Below, piece after piece: positions 19,912-30,159 of a stretch of DNA of 64,000 bases. This DNA comes from Vibrio gazogenes (GTDB lineage: Bacteria; Pseudomonadota; Gammaproteobacteria; Enterobacterales; Vibrionaceae): NCBI RefSeq assembly GCF_002196515.1, contig NZ_CP018835.1, positions 868,001 to 932,000 on the forward strand. Reading direction: 5' to 3'. A model generated the notes under the pieces. The model was given only the letters and a program-made list of their open reading frames with translations. It searched no databases and had not been told where the DNA came from. The translations under genes were made by a program, and so were the position numbers. Positions within the stretch are counted from its first letter, which is position 1. Every line of letters starts with the position of its first letter.

Positions 19912-21123
19912 TTACCCCTGATACTTGCGCATCAGTAAGGTTGCATTTGTCCCACCAAAACCAAAACTATTCGACATCACTGTCGTCAGTTCCTGCTCTC
20001 TGCTCTCTGTGACAATATCCAGCCCTTGTGCCGCTTCATCAAGATTCTCGATATTCACACTTGGTGCGACAAAATTATGCTGAAGCATCAGCAGAGAATA
20101 TATGGCTTCATGGACCCCTGCCGCCCCTAACGCATGACCTGTCATTGCTTTTGTCGCTGAGATAGCAGGGCTTTTGCCACCGAACACTTCCTGAATGGCA
20201 TGGAGCTCTTTGACATCCCCGGCAATCGTTGATGTGCCATGCGTATTGATATAATCGACGCGATCAGTATTCTGCATCGCCATCTTCATACAACGCACGG
20301 CGCCTTCACCTGAAGGTGCAACCATGTCATAACCATCCGAAGTGGCACCGTAACCAACGATTTCACCATAGATAGTGGCACCACGAGCCAACGCATGTTC
20401 CAACTCTTCAACGACAACCATACCGCCACCACCGGAAATGATAAATCCATCCCGATCTGCATCGTAAGTACGAGAGGCGCGCTCTGGTGTATCATTATAT
20501 TTGGTTGACAACGCACCCATCGCATCAAACATCATGGTCATTGTCCAATCCAGTTCTTCACCCCCGCCGGCAAAGACAATATCTTGCTTACCAAGTTGAA
20601 TGAGTTCTGCTGCATGACCGATACAATGAGCAGACGTTGAACATGCTGAACTCATACTATAATTCACACCGCGAATCTTAAATGGTGTCGCCAGACAGGC
20701 AGAAACAGTCGATGACATTGTACGTGTAACCATATAAGGACCAACGCGTTTGACCCCTTTTTCACGCAATGTATCAACAGCAAGAGCTTGGTTCAATGAT
20801 GATGCACCACCAGAACCGGCAACAACACCAGTTCGGTCGTTTGAAACCATATCTGGTGTCAATCCGGCATCAGCGATCGCTTGTTCAAGTGACAAATAAG
20901 CATAAGCCGCAGCGTCTCCCATGAACCGCATTTGCTTACGATCAATCAAAGTTGATGGATCAATTTTCAAATCACCCCATACTTGAGAACGCAGACCTTT
21001 CTCTTTAAACTGCTCAGACGCTGTAATACCTGATTTTCCAGCTTTCAAAGATGCCAGAACTTCTTCGACATTGTTACCGATACTGGAAACAATACCCATA
21101 CCGGTTATTACAACTCGTTTCAT
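19912..21123 (-). CDS. fabB: 3-oxoacyl-ACP synthase I (KAS I)
   Basis: Condensing enzyme needed for unsaturated fatty-acid elongation. The 403 residues have the catalytic Cys161 in [10 protein letters not shown], the two His in [10 protein letters not shown] and [11 protein letters not shown], and the C-terminal [13 protein letters not shown]. It diverges from mnmC, a conserved arrangement (fabB/yfcK). The 141-bp shared region holds repeats that could be fatty-acid regulator sites. Confidence 0.97.
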   Translation of the reverse strand: MKRVVITGMGIVSSIGNNVEEVLASLKAGKSGITASEQFKEKGLRSQVWGDLKIDPSTLIDRKQMRFMGDAAAYAYLSLEQAIADAGLTPDMVSNDRTGVVAGSGGASSLNQALAVDTLREKGVKRVGPYMVTRTMSSTVSACLATPFKIRGVNYSMSSACSTSAHCIGHAAELIQLGKQDIVFAGGGEELDWTMTMMFDAMGALSTKYNDTPERASRTYDADRDGFIISGGGGMVVVEELEHALARGATIYGEIVGYGATSDGYDMVAPSGEGAVRCMKMAMQNTDRVDYINTHGTSTIAGDVKELHAIQEVFGGKSPAISATKAMTGHALGAAGVHEAIYSLLMLQHNFVAPSVNIENLDEAAQGLDIVTESREQELTTVMSNSFGFGGTNATLLMRKYQG

Positions 21124-21145
21124 ATAAGATCCCTATTCTTTAAAA

Positions 21146-21222
21146 AATTCGTATAATTTCGCTAAGATGATAGCTGACAAAGTTCATTGAAGTGGTCAGC
21201 TTTCCAAGAAATTCGTACAATT
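21146..21222. promoter_or_regulatory. fabB-mnmC control region with direct and inverted repeats
   Basis: Two near-identical 13-mers, AATTCGTATAATT (21146-21158) and AATTCGTACAATT (21210-21222), lie 64 bp apart. They flank a 7-bp inverted repeat AGCTGAC (21172-21178) / GTCAGCT (21195-21201). E. coli fabB is controlled by FadR and FabR, so these are candidate operators. The match to either consensus is only partial and the assignment is inference. Confidence 0.35.
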
Positions 21223-21264
21223 CATTCACCGTTAGTATACCGCCCATAAAAGAAAAACGCAGCT

Positions 21265-23286
21265 ATGACTAAAATAACCAACGCCAAACTCGACTGGAAC
21301 GAGGTCGGAACTCCCGTATCCGGAGAGTTTGACGACGTCTATTTTTCGAATGTGAATGGACTTGAGGAGACAAGATACGTTTTTCTTCAAAAAAATCAAT
21401 TACCTGAGCGCTGGGAGTATTTTAATCGGTCAAGATTTGTGATTGGAGAAACAGGATTCGGAACCGGGCTTAATTTTCTCGCGACATGGCAAGCATTTGA
21501 CCAGTTTCACCGTCAACATCCGGACGCCCCGCTTCAGTCACTTCACTTCATCAGTTTTGAAAAATTTCCGGTAAGCCGGGATGACTTAATCAAAGCGCAT
21601 CAAGCTTGGCCGGAACTGGCAGATTATGCGGCAGAACTCCAACAACATTACCCGCTGGCAGTGCCGGAATGTCATCGAATCACACTCGCTGACGGTGCCG
21701 TCACGCTCGATCTGTGGTTCGGTGATATTCATGACTGTATGCCTTTAGTCCCCGTCCCTCAAGACGGCCTGATAGATACGTGGTTTCTTGACGGTTTTGC
21801 GCCAAGTAAGAACCCCGACATGTGGAATCAGCAGCTGTTTGATTACATGGCAAAACTAGCCAAAGCGGAAGCAACTTGTGCAACATTTACGGCCGCGGGT
21901 TTTGTCCGGCGAGGATTGATCGAAGCTGGTTTTTCGATGCAAAAAGTCAAAGGGTTCGGTACCAAACGAGAGATGTTGGTCGGTACAATTGTAACACCGA
22001 CCGGATTCACCAATATGCTGCCATGGTATGCCCATCAGTCGGTTCCTGATTTAACGGATGTCGCCATTATCGGGGGCGGCATCGCCAGCGCCACATTAGC
22101 AAAAACCTTAAGTCGCCGAGGAATTCAGGTCACGCTTTATTGTCAAGATGACCAAGCAGCACAAGGTGCATCAGGTAATCGTCAAGGGGCGATCTATCCG
22201 CTGCTGAATGCCCAACATGACCCATTATCCCGCTTTTTTGCCGCCAGTTTTTTATATGCGCGACAATTTGTTGAACAGCTACACCGTGACGGGCTCGATT
22301 TTGATTATCAGTGGTGTGGCGTCACCCAGCTGATGTGGAACGAACAGGCGCACAAAAAATTGAATCCCATCGCAACGGGGCGTTTCCCGACAGACTTGGT
22401 CACCGGTCTGAATGCTCACCAGACTTCAGCAACACTGGGTTTACCGGTTACATCGGAAAGTCTTTACTATCCGCTTGGCGGCTGGATTTGTCCCGCACAG
22501 CTCACGGAGCAACTACTATCATCATTACAGGCATCCGGCCGGCTCAACACCCATTTCCACACCCAAATTGATCAACTCCACTGGGACGCCCAGACATCGG
22601 TCTGGCAACTCCATAGTGCGGATCAAATCTTCCGTCATCAATGTGTCGTCATTGCCAACGGACATCAGTTTGATCAGTTTCCCCAGACTCAAACACTCCC
22701 ACTCGCTCAAGTCAAAGGTCAAGTCAGTCATATCCCGACAACGGATACGCTCAATCATCTCAACACTGTACTTTGTTACGATGGTTATATGACGCCCGCC
22801 AATCCAGCCAACCAACAGCATTGTATTGGTGCCAGTTATGATCGCCAGAATATTGACATCGACTTTGACCCGAGCGCGCAAATACAAAATCGAGACAAGC
22901 TACGAACCTGTATACCGGACCAATCGTGGCCGGATGACGTCGATATTTCACAAAATCAATCAAGACAAGGGATTCGCTGTGTCAGCCGTGATCATCTGCC
23001 TTTTGCCGGTAATCTGGGTGATTTGCAAACCATCAAAACACAATATCATGCATTAGCGACTCAAACGGCGCAATCCGCCCCCCAAATTCACCATTATCCT
23101 AATCTTTACGGGATGTTAGGGCTCGGTTCCAGAGGATTAAGCTCCGCGCCACTGCTGGCAGAATGTCTGGCCTCTATCATGTGTGGCGATCCACTGCCGC
23201 TATCTGTCGATTTACTAGAACGTATTCATCCCAGCCGAATGTGGGTCAGAAAACTGCGCAAAGGCAAAGCCGTGATGGCGTCATAA
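21265..23286 (+). CDS. mnmC: Bifunctional tRNA 5-methylaminomethyl-2-thiouridine biosynthesis protein MnmC
   Basis: Completes mnm5s2U34 in tRNA anticodons. The C-terminal FAD oxidase removes the carboxymethyl group and the N-terminal SAM domain methylates. The 673 residues split into a methyltransferase (about 1-245; [35 protein letters not shown]) and an FAD domain starting near residue 265 ([53 protein letters not shown] near the end). Both modules look complete. It diverges from fabB and ends at a clear terminator. Confidence 0.96.
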   Translation: MTKITNAKLDWNEVGTPVSGEFDDVYFSNVNGLEETRYVFLQKNQLPERWEYFNRSRFVIGETGFGTGLNFLATWQAFDQFHRQHPDAPLQSLHFISFEKFPVSRDDLIKAHQAWPELADYAAELQQHYPLAVPECHRITLADGAVTLDLWFGDIHDCMPLVPVPQDGLIDTWFLDGFAPSKNPDMWNQQLFDYMAKLAKAEATCATFTAAGFVRRGLIEAGFSMQKVKGFGTKREMLVGTIVTPTGFTNMLPWYAHQSVPDLTDVAIIGGGIASATLAKTLSRRGIQVTLYCQDDQAAQGASGNRQGAIYPLLNAQHDPLSRFFAASFLYARQFVEQLHRDGLDFDYQWCGVTQLMWNEQAHKKLNPIATGRFPTDLVTGLNAHQTSATLGLPVTSESLYYPLGGWICPAQLTEQLLSSLQASGRLNTHFHTQIDQLHWDAQTSVWQLHSADQIFRHQCVVIANGHQFDQFPQTQTLPLAQVKGQVSHIPTTDTLNHLNTVLCYDGYMTPANPANQQHCIGASYDRQNIDIDFDPSAQIQNRDKLRTCIPDQSWPDDVDISQNQSRQGIRCVSRDHLPFAGNLGDLQTIKTQYHALATQTAQSAPQIHHYPNLYGMLGLGSRGLSSAPLLAECLASIMCGDPLPLSVDLLERIHPSRMWVRKLRKGKAVMAS

Positions 23287-23312
23287 TCCCACAATCAACT
23301 CCCGTTAACGAC

Positions 23313-23348
23313 AAAAAAAATCACCCGAGGTTTCCCTTCGGGTGATTT
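23313..23348. terminator. Terminator between mnmC and the FMN reductase gene
   Basis: The 11-bp stem AAATCACCCGA/TCGGGTGATTT has an 8-nt A-run on its left. On the minus strand this is a strong U-tract terminator for the gene at 23386. On the plus strand it can still serve mnmC. Confidence 0.8.
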
Positions 23349-23385
23349 ATGTTTGGCCGAAACCATCAATCAGAACCCGCAACGA

Positions 23386-23913
23386 TTATCCCTGTAAGGT
23401 TTTAACCGCTTGCTCAATCTCAGCAGCAATCGCCGGGTTAGTGACTTGACCTTTTTCTATGTCAAAATTGTCGTAAAAGCTCGGTACGGAAATCGATGCT
23501 TTTACATTACCGCCAAAGAAGCTGGCAGAAGCAGTTGCAGCAGCCAATACCGACTGAGCGCCACCGGGGCCCGGAGATGTCGCTAAATAAACCGCAGGTT
23601 TACTCTGAAAGATATTCGGCTCAATCCGAGTCATCCAATCAAACAAATTCTTATAAGCTGCCGGATAATGGCCGTTATGCTCGGCGTAAGAAATAACGAA
23701 TGCATCCGCCTGCGACAAATCATCCAAAAAAGCCTTCGCGCCTTCTGCATGACCGATCTCTTTTTCTAAATCTTCGCTGAACATCGGCACTGAATAATTG
23801 TTGATATCAAGGACCTGAACGTCAGCACCTGCGACCAAATTTGCCGCATAAGTTGCTAATGCTTTATTAATCGAAGCTGAACTTGTGCTCGCACCAAATG
23901 CAATAATTTTCAC
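23386..23913 (-). CDS. NAD(P)H-dependent FMN reductase family protein
   Basis: A 175-residue flavodoxin-like NADPH-dependent FMN/quinone/chromate reductase. It has the phosphate loop FGASTSSASINKALATYA at the N-terminus, the flavin-contact motif YAEHNGHYPAAYKNLFDW, and LATSPGPGGAQSVL. Such enzymes reduce free flavins, quinones or azo compounds; the physiological substrate is not apparent. It is monocistronic with its own terminator. Confidence 0.85.
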   Translation of the reverse strand: MKIIAFGASTSSASINKALATYAANLVAGADVQVLDINNYSVPMFSEDLEKEIGHAEGAKAFLDDLSQADAFVISYAEHNGHYPAAYKNLFDWMTRIEPNIFQSKPAVYLATSPGPGGAQSVLAAATASASFFGGNVKASISVPSFYDNFDIEKGQVTNPAIAAEIEQAVKTLQG

Positions 23914-24029
23914 CGTTATTACCTCTTCATCATCCTATAGTATGTTCAGAATAAGCCTTCATCGCCATGGCAACAACCGCAAAAATTGTATAGATACATT
24001 CAAATAATTAGAATGACCATCACTGCGAT

Positions 24030-24311
24030 TTACGGTGCCTTGGCAAAATCCATCTGAGACAGTAGTCTTTCCCATAGTTGTTGAACAATCACGCGGTCAG
24101 CCGGTGCCAGCTCAGAACGGGCGTGGTCCAGACTGGTTTCGATCCGTGTCTTCAGCTCAGCCAGTTCGGTAACACCTTCATCTTCACATGAAGCAGCAGC
24201 CAGTGAGATATGCCCACGCAGATAACCACCGGCAAATAACTCATCATCAGAAGCGTGAGCAATCCCATCATCGATTAATGCCAGCATTTTTTCTTCAAAT
24301 TCAATAATCAT
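24030..24311 (-). CDS. yfcL: YfcL family protein
   Basis: A small uncharacterised cytoplasmic protein (93 residues from ATG 24311; GAAGAG lies upstream). MIIEFEEKMLALIDDGIAHA and ELFAGGYLRGHISLAAASCE are typical of YfcL. The open frame extends to 24386, but that extension is not conserved. It sits after epmC and aroC in the same order as in relatives. Function unknown. Confidence 0.85.
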   Translation of the reverse strand: MIIEFEEKMLALIDDGIAHASDDELFAGGYLRGHISLAAASCEDEGVTELAELKTRIETSLDHARSELAPADRVIVQQLWERLLSQMDFAKAP

Positions 24312-24420
24312 TTTATACTCTTCATTGCCACGACAGTGACTGATTGTTTGACAGCGCAACCATATAATTATCCTGATTGGGAGCACAATATGATTGGCAT
24401 CGATCCTGTGTCAGACGAAC

Positions 24421-24450
24421 ATTATTTCACAACAAATTATTTCACAACAA
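24421..24450. repeat. 15-bp tandem duplication over the epmC stop codon
   Basis: ATTATTTCACAACAA occurs twice back to back (24421-24435, 24436-24450). In the epmC frame it encodes the terminal FVVK plus stop, then repeats the same codons and stop downstream. Confidence 0.85.
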
Positions 24451-24967
24451 ATAGCGCAGGAGACAGCGGGGCCGTCTGATAAAAAGTTCGTAATTCATCA
24501 GCCAGCAGACCAACCCGTTCGGGGAGCCCCTGATGAAGAATCTGCATCACCTCATCATGAACTTTCACCATAAATTGCAGTCGATCCGGCTCAAAGTCAC
24601 CATTCAGATTGTCACAGCTCACCGAAAAGGGAAAACCGGCACTGACTGAAAGAATCCATTCATAAGCCTGAGGGCGAATCTCCACCTGCTCAAACGCAGC
24701 CTGAACTTCCCGAGTCCGACCATCGGGTTCATACCAATAGCCAAAATCTTCCAACAGCCGTCGCTCGGGCCCTGCAACACACCAATGCGCAATTTCATGC
24801 AGTGCGGAAGCGTAAAAGCCATGCGCAAAAACGATTCGGTGATAAGGAACCGAATCATTCGCCGGTAAATAAATAGGTTCATCATCCCCGGCTACCAAAC
24901 GCGTCTGATAACGTTCAGCAAAGGTCTGATTAAAAATATTGATTAAGTCCTGATAGTGATGACCCAT
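24437..24967 (-). CDS. epmC: Elongation factor P hydroxylase EpmC
   Basis: Hydroxylates the beta-lysyl-lysine on EF-P, the last step of the EpmA/EpmB/EpmC modification. The 176 residues contain the metal-binding HEIAHWCVAGPERR, FEQVEIRPQAYEWILSVSAG and NLNGDFEPDRLQFM conserved in YfcM/EpmC. It is downstream of aroC but separated from it by a terminator. The last five codons are part of a tandem duplication. Confidence 0.92.
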   Translation of the reverse strand: MGHHYQDLINIFNQTFAERYQTRLVAGDDEPIYLPANDSVPYHRIVFAHGFYASALHEIAHWCVAGPERRLLEDFGYWYEPDGRTREVQAAFEQVEIRPQAYEWILSVSAGFPFSVSCDNLNGDFEPDRLQFMVKVHDEVMQILHQGLPERVGLLADELRTFYQTAPLSPALFVVK

Positions 24968-25038
24968 GATTTACTTGTTCTGTTGTAACGACGGCGTGCA
25001 TTTTCCCGTTTTTCCCATGAGAGGTAAAGTCTCGCCAT

Positions 25039-25065
25039 AAAAAATGCCCTCCGAGGAAGGCATTT
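25039..25065 (-). terminator. aroC terminator
   Basis: The stem AAATGCC..GGCATTT, extended by three more pairs after one mismatch, is followed by six Ts on the minus strand and lies 41 bp past the aroC stop. Confidence 0.75.
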
Positions 25066-25106
25066 AAGCAAGATTTTACGCAAAAAATTCGCGCAGAAAA
25101 AGCGGA

Positions 25107-26192
25107 TCAGATTTTTGGCGTCTCAGTTACGACATGCTGATTCTGACCTCGGTGGCGCAGCAGGTGATCCATCAAAACAATCGCCAGCATCGCTTCCGCA
25201 ATCGGAACCGCACGAATACCGACACATGGATCATGACGCCCTTTGGTAATCAATTGTGTTTCTTCACCCGTTTTCGTGATTGTGTCACCGGGAATCGTAA
25301 TACTGGAGGTCGGTTTCAGAGCAATATTGGCGACAATGTCTTGCCCTGTTGAAATACCACCCAGCACGCCACCAGCGTGATTACTGCCAAAACCGTTCGG
25401 TGATAATGTATCCCGGTGCTGACTGCCTTTCTGTTGGACGACCGCAAACCCGTCACCGATTTCAACACCTTTCACCGCATTGATACTCATTAATGCATGT
25501 GCAATATCTGCATCCAAACGGTCAAAAACCGGTTCTCCCAATCCAACTGGTACGGATGTCGCTACAACCTGAATTTTGGCCCCCACAGAATCGCCCTGTT
25601 TTTTCAGTTCTCGAATCAGCGCGTCAAATGGTTCGACTTTATCAACATCCGGACAGAAAAAAGCATTGTTTTCAATTTCATCCCAGTCAACTTTGTCGAT
25701 AGAAATATCACCCATTTGTGACAGATAGGCACGAATTTCAATGCCATATGCCTGACGCAGATATTTCTTGGCGACGGCACCGGCAGCCACACGCATTGCA
25801 GTTTCACGTGCAGAAGAGCGACCACCGCCGCGATAATCCCGAATGCCATACTTTTGGTAGTAAGTATAATCGGCGTGCCCGGGGCGGAATTTATCTTTAA
25901 TCTCTGAGTAATCTTTAGACCGCTGATCCGTATTTTCGATCAACAACCCTATCGAGGTACCGGTTGTTTTTCCCTCAAATACCCCAGACAAAATTTTCAC
26001 TTCATCCGGTTCTCGCCGCTGTGTGGTATAACGAGACGTTCCCGGACGACGTCTGTCGAGATCGACTTGCAAATCAGCTTCCGTTAATTCGAGTCCCGGT
26101 GGGCATCCGTCAACGATACATCCCAGAGCAAGACCGTGACTTTCTCCAAACGTCGTTACACGGAAATGTTGCCCGATACTATTTCCTGCCAT
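25107..26192 (-). CDS. aroC: Chorismate synthase
   Basis: Last step of the shikimate pathway (EPSP to chorismate, FMNH2-dependent). It has 361 residues (E. coli 361). It starts [20 protein letters not shown] and contains [20 protein letters not shown] with GGRSSARET, and the C-terminal [18 protein letters not shown]. It follows prmB by 167 bp, the usual prmB-aroC pair. Confidence 0.97.
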   Translation of the reverse strand: MAGNSIGQHFRVTTFGESHGLALGCIVDGCPPGLELTEADLQVDLDRRRPGTSRYTTQRREPDEVKILSGVFEGKTTGTSIGLLIENTDQRSKDYSEIKDKFRPGHADYTYYQKYGIRDYRGGGRSSARETAMRVAAGAVAKKYLRQAYGIEIRAYLSQMGDISIDKVDWDEIENNAFFCPDVDKVEPFDALIRELKKQGDSVGAKIQVVATSVPVGLGEPVFDRLDADIAHALMSINAVKGVEIGDGFAVVQQKGSQHRDTLSPNGFGSNHAGGVLGGISTGQDIVANIALKPTSSITIPGDTITKTGEETQLITKGRHDPCVGIRAVPIAEAMLAIVLMDHLLRHRGQNQHVVTETPKI

Positions 26193-26359
26193 GCACTTTC
26201 CTGTTTATTAATGTTGTGAATAACTATTTTTTATGTTGTGATTTCTGGCGAACCAATCAGGCTCATGAGACCGACATTCACGATACGTGGCCTCATAGTC
26301 GCTTGATTCTGATTTGATGTAAAGCCGCAATCCCCGCGCTTCCCGCTCATCAAATCACT

Positions 26360-27304
26360 TTAATCACGGTAGTCAGAAAAATGCTCAGCACATTCAACTA
26401 ACTGTTGGCGAGTCAGCATAAAGACCCCATGACCACCGTTGGAAAACTCCAGCCATGTAAACGGAATATCCGGATACTGAGCCATCATATGCACCATTGA
26501 ATTACCGACTTCGCAGATCAAAATCCCATGCTCCGTCAAATAGTCCGGTGCATTAGCAAGGATTCGGCGGACTAATTCTAATCCATCTACCCCTGCCGCC
26601 AGACCAAGTTCCGGTTCATGTTCAAATTCCTGCGGTAACGAATCCATGTCTTCTTGATCGACATAAGGCGGATTAGAGACAATCAACTCATAAGCGGCTT
26701 TGGGTAAATCCCTGAACAGATCAGAGCGCATGGGAAAGACTTGCTGTTCCAGCCCATGATCCTGAATATTGATTTCAGCAACCGCCAGCGCGTCAGTAGA
26801 AAGATCGACAGCATCCACTTCAGCTTCAGGGAACATATGCGCACATGCAATGGCAATACAGCCACTCCCCGTACAGAGATCCATGATTTTATTCGGTGTT
26901 TCAGTCAGCCAAGGCTGAAACTGATTTTCAATCAATTCACCAATCGGAGAGCGCGGTATCAGTACCCGTTCATCCACAAAAAATTCCAACCCACAAAACC
27001 AAGCCTTATTCGTCAAATAAGCAACAGGCTTACGTTCTTTAATACGCTGAATCACCCGCTCGACAATACCTGTTCTTTCACTCATCGTCAGACGAGAACT
27101 TAACACATGTGAAGGCGCATCGATCGGCAGATATAAAGTGGGTAAAATCAACTGAACGGCTTCATCCCAAGCATTATCGGTCCCATGACCGTAAAATAGT
27201 CCGGCAGCGTTAAAGCGACTGACCGTCCAACGAATCATATCCTGAAGCGTATGAAGCTCTGCGACTGCCTCATCGACAAAAATCTTATCCAAAATTGCCT
27301 CCAA
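26360..27304 (-). CDS. prmB: Ribosomal protein uL3 N5-glutamine methyltransferase PrmB
   Basis: SAM-dependent methyltransferase for a Gln in ribosomal protein L3. The 314 residues have an N-terminal helical recognition domain, the SAM motif [20 protein letters not shown], and the catalytic NPPY in [13 protein letters not shown]. The family N-terminus [17 protein letters not shown] begins a few residues after the chosen ATG. It is divergent from smrB with 50 bp between. Confidence 0.95.
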   Translation of the reverse strand: MEAILDKIFVDEAVAELHTLQDMIRWTVSRFNAAGLFYGHGTDNAWDEAVQLILPTLYLPIDAPSHVLSSRLTMSERTGIVERVIQRIKERKPVAYLTNKAWFCGLEFFVDERVLIPRSPIGELIENQFQPWLTETPNKIMDLCTGSGCIAIACAHMFPEAEVDAVDLSTDALAVAEINIQDHGLEQQVFPMRSDLFRDLPKAAYELIVSNPPYVDQEDMDSLPQEFEHEPELGLAAGVDGLELVRRILANAPDYLTEHGILICEVGNSMVHMMAQYPDIPFTWLEFSNGGHGVFMLTRQQLVECAEHFSDYRD

Positions 27305-27354
27305 AAAGCGCTACAATACTGCTTATCCATATTTAACGAACATATGAACAGCGA

Positions 27355-27885
27355 ATGAGTGACCACGACCCATATCAGGATGATGACTCAAGTTTATTCA
27401 ACGATGCAGTAAAGGGCGTAAAAAAGTTGCATCAGGATACCATAGTCCGGCAACCAAACAGAAATGCCAAACACAATTTAACACGCCGCAACACGCGTGA
27501 TACCGATGATAATGAGTTCTATTTTTCTGATGAATTCGAGCCACATCTTGATCACGAAGGACCGACGCGCTATGCACGCAGTGACGTCTCCAAGTATGAG
27601 GTCAAGCGGCTACGTCGGGGCGTTTATGTACCGGACGTTTTTCTCGATATGCACGGTATGACTCAAAAAGAGGCGAAAAGAGAGCTGGCTGCAATGATCG
27701 CCTACTGTCTCAAAGAAGGTATCCATTGTGCCTGTGTTCAGCATGGGATTGGTAAACACATTCTGAAACAGAAAGTCCCCTTGTGGTTGGCCCAGCATCC
27801 TGACGTCATGGCTTTTCATCAGGCACCGTTAGTCTTTGGCGGCAATGGTGCGTTACTGGTACTGCTGTCGATTCCTGAAAAATAG
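27355..27885 (+). CDS. smrB: Ribosome rescue endonuclease SmrB
   Basis: Small MutS-related domain endonuclease that cleaves mRNA at collided ribosomes (YfcN/SmrB). The 176 residues comprise a charged N-terminal extension (about 1-85) and the Smr domain with FLDMHGMTQKEAKRELAAMI (DMHG in place of the more common DLHG), CVQHGIGKHILKQKVPLWL and VFGGNGALLVLL. It diverges from prmB, as in E. coli, and is convergent with flhB. No strong terminator was seen in the 50-bp gap. Confidence 0.93.
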   Translation: MSDHDPYQDDDSSLFNDAVKGVKKLHQDTIVRQPNRNAKHNLTRRNTRDTDDNEFYFSDEFEPHLDHEGPTRYARSDVSKYEVKRLRRGVYVPDVFLDMHGMTQKEAKRELAAMIAYCLKEGIHCACVQHGIGKHILKQKVPLWLAQHPDVMAFHQAPLVFGGNGALLVLLSIPEK

Positions 27886-27935
27886 AACACAAACGGCAAT
27901 ATAAAAATAACGAGCAGCATCCCCCCTGTCGGACG

Positions 27936-29066
27936 CTAATAATTCATATCGGTTGGAATGGTCATCGCTTCTTCATTCAGTTTTGGCCGTTTACCACCAC
28001 GTCGCCGATACTGCCGCAACTGAAACACATAAGCCAACACTTGAGCCACCGCTAAAAACAGCCCATCAGGGATCTCTTGCTCTAATTCGGTGGTATGGTA
28101 AAGCGCACGCGCCAATGGGGGGGCCGGTACAATCTCAATCTCATGTTCTCTGGCAACCTCCCGGATTTTCAGGGCAAGATGATCGATACCTTTTGCAACC
28201 ACAATCGGTGCTTTATCACTATTTTGCTTATACCGCAGTGCAACAGAGAAATGCTCCGGGTTGGTGATAATAACATCCGCTTGAGGTACATCAGCCATCA
28301 TTCGTCGCTGCGCGGCTTCTCTTTGCAGCATCCGGATCCGACCTTTTACTTCAGGTTTCCCTTCCGTGTCTTTGTATTCATCTTTGACTTCCTGTTTCGT
28401 CATTTTTAACTGATTGGCGTGCTGCCAAATTTGAAAAGGAATATCAATCGCGACCACAATCAGTAAAGAACAACTAATCAACAGCACGAAATTCAATAAG
28501 ATCTGCAACGCGTGATAAATATTTTGCGGAAAGGCATCCAGACTCAACTGAAATAGATCGACTTTTTGACTATTAATCAAAAAGAAAGCCGCACCGGCAA
28601 CCAGTGTAACTTTCAAAATAGACTTGAGTAATTCAACCCAGCTTTGCAAACCAAACATACGTTTGAGTCCACTAAGCGGGTTTAATTTTGACATTTTAGG
28701 ACGGGCGGCTTCTGCCGAAAAAGAGATGCCACCAACACCGGTTGCACCAAAGAGCGCAGCAATAAACAGCGTCACCAGAATCAATATCATCGGTAAAATC
28801 AGTGTCACCAACGAGCCGGATAAAACATCGAACAGTTTCGGCAGGTCAAAGATCTCTTCACGGCTCAAAGTAAAGAGCCGTCCCATCGACACATACAAGG
28901 CTTTCGCTAAACTTTCGCCAAACCACATCAGTGCGATCGCACCGACGACCAGTACCGACACGGACGCTAACTCTTTTGAGCGGGCAACCTGCCCTTTTTC
29001 TTTCGCCTGTTGTAGCCTTCGGGGCGTGGCGTCTTCGGTACGTTCTTGTCCGTCAGACTCAGCCAT
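27936..29066 (-). CDS. flhB: Flagellar type III export switch protein FlhB
   Basis: Export-gate component that switches specificity from rod/hook to filament substrates after autocleavage. The 376 residues have four TM helices (about 33-54, 88-110, 142-165, 186-208) and a cytoplasmic domain. The cleavage motif reads N269-P270-E271-H272 instead of the usual NPTH. Asn and Pro, the cleavage pair, are kept. It is the last gene of the fliK-to-flhB run; flhA is not in this window. Confidence 0.95.
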   Translation of the reverse strand: MAESDGQERTEDATPRRLQQAKEKGQVARSKELASVSVLVVGAIALMWFGESLAKALYVSMGRLFTLSREEIFDLPKLFDVLSGSLVTLILPMILILVTLFIAALFGATGVGGISFSAEAARPKMSKLNPLSGLKRMFGLQSWVELLKSILKVTLVAGAAFFLINSQKVDLFQLSLDAFPQNIYHALQILLNFVLLISCSLLIVVAIDIPFQIWQHANQLKMTKQEVKDEYKDTEGKPEVKGRIRMLQREAAQRRMMADVPQADVIITNPEHFSVALRYKQNSDKAPIVVAKGIDHLALKIREVAREHEIEIVPAPPLARALYHTTELEQEIPDGLFLAVAQVLAYVFQLRQYRRRGGKRPKLNEEAMTIPTDMNY

Positions 29067-29078
29067 GATCGGTTCTCC

Positions 29079-29870
29079 TTAAGGTGCCTGACAATTCAGT
29101 CGTATCAACCGACAGACCTGAGCCTGTCCTTGCTCCCAGAAAATTTCATAATGACTGAACAGCCCGGTAACAATGTACCAGCACAGCAGTAACCCGACCA
29201 TGAGCGCAAAAGCAAAACCAAGAGAAAATATATTCAGTTGTGGGGCAGCCCGTGTCATGACGCCAAACGACAGATTGACAGTCAACAAGGCAATAATGCC
29301 GGAAAGTGACATAGTCAAGGCAACTTTAAACATAATCCCGAACCATAACGCCAATTCGCGAAAATCAACAGACGTCAGCCCACCTTGCCCGATCGGTAAT
29401 GACTTAAAACTGAAAGCGATAAGTTGCAGCATCTTTAAATGCCCATCAGTGGCGAGAAAGAACATTGTCGCCAGAAACATAAAAAACTGTCCCAGTAACG
29501 GGGTATTTTGCCCATTGGCAGGGTCAACCATCGAAGCAAAACCCAAGCTGGATTGCATCCCGATAATTTGTCCCAGCATGACAAAAGTCTGAATCATAAA
29601 CTGCGTCACTGTTCCCATGGCGACACCAATAATAATTTGCTCAAAAGTAATCATGAATCCCTGTACAGAGAGCAATTCGATATGGGTGGGTACAACCGGA
29701 ATGACAGGCATCAATGCGAATGTAATCGCAAGGCCAAGATAAAGACGAACGCGGGCAGTGACAAACCGGGCCCCTGTCACGGTCATCACCATCAACATGG
29801 CAGAAATCCGAGTCAGCGGCCAAAAATATGTGGCGATCCAATCTAAAATCAGGTTTGCCGGATATGTCAT
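29079..29870 (-). CDS. fliR: Flagellar biosynthesis protein FliR
   Basis: Export-gate membrane protein assembling with FliP and FliQ into the helical gate. The 263 residues from ATG 29870 start MTYPANLILDWIATYFWPLT; GAGG lies 8 nt upstream. The frame is open to 29909, but that would overlap fliQ and is not conserved. About six hydrophobic segments are seen. Genes fliP-fliQ-fliR-flhB are spaced by about 10 bp. Confidence 0.94.
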   Translation of the reverse strand: MTYPANLILDWIATYFWPLTRISAMLMVMTVTGARFVTARVRLYLGLAITFALMPVIPVVPTHIELLSVQGFMITFEQIIIGVAMGTVTQFMIQTFVMLGQIIGMQSSLGFASMVDPANGQNTPLLGQFFMFLATMFFLATDGHLKMLQLIAFSFKSLPIGQGGLTSVDFRELALWFGIMFKVALTMSLSGIIALLTVNLSFGVMTRAAPQLNIFSLGFAFALMVGLLLCWYIVTGLFSHYEIFWEQGQAQVCRLIRLNCQAP

Positions 29871-29880
29871 AACGAACGCC

Positions 29881-30150
29881 TCAATAGAGGATTTGTGGTA
29901 AACGATCAATCATGGAATAAAAGAACTCCATTAAAATCCGTGTCATCCAATGGGCAAACAGCATCAACGCCAGCAATGTCACAATTAAACGGGGAAGAAA
30001 ACTGAGCGTTTGTTCGTTAATCGAGGTTGCAGCCTGAAACACTGCAACCGCTAAACCGATCAACAAACCGGGCACAATGATCGCCGAAACCATTAACAAT
30101 ACAATCCATAAAGCATCGCGAAATATTTCAACAAAAGCTTCTGGTGTCAT
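29881..30150 (-). CDS. fliQ: Flagellar biosynthesis protein FliQ
   Basis: An 89-residue, two-TM export-gate subunit. MTPEAFVEIFRDALWIVLLM and GLAVAVFQAATSINEQTLSF are typical, and the length matches E. coli (89). It lies between fliP and fliR. Confidence 0.96.
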   Translation of the reverse strand: MTPEAFVEIFRDALWIVLLMVSAIIVPGLLIGLAVAVFQAATSINEQTLSFLPRLIVTLLALMLFAHWMTRILMEFFYSMIDRLPQILY

Positions 30151-30159
30151 CGTATCCCC

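Noticed and set aside
26260..26320. Imperfect inverted repeat ATGAGnCC/GGnCTCAT between prmB and aroC
   Set aside because: Several mismatches, a long loop and no U-tract; not convincing as a terminator or operator.
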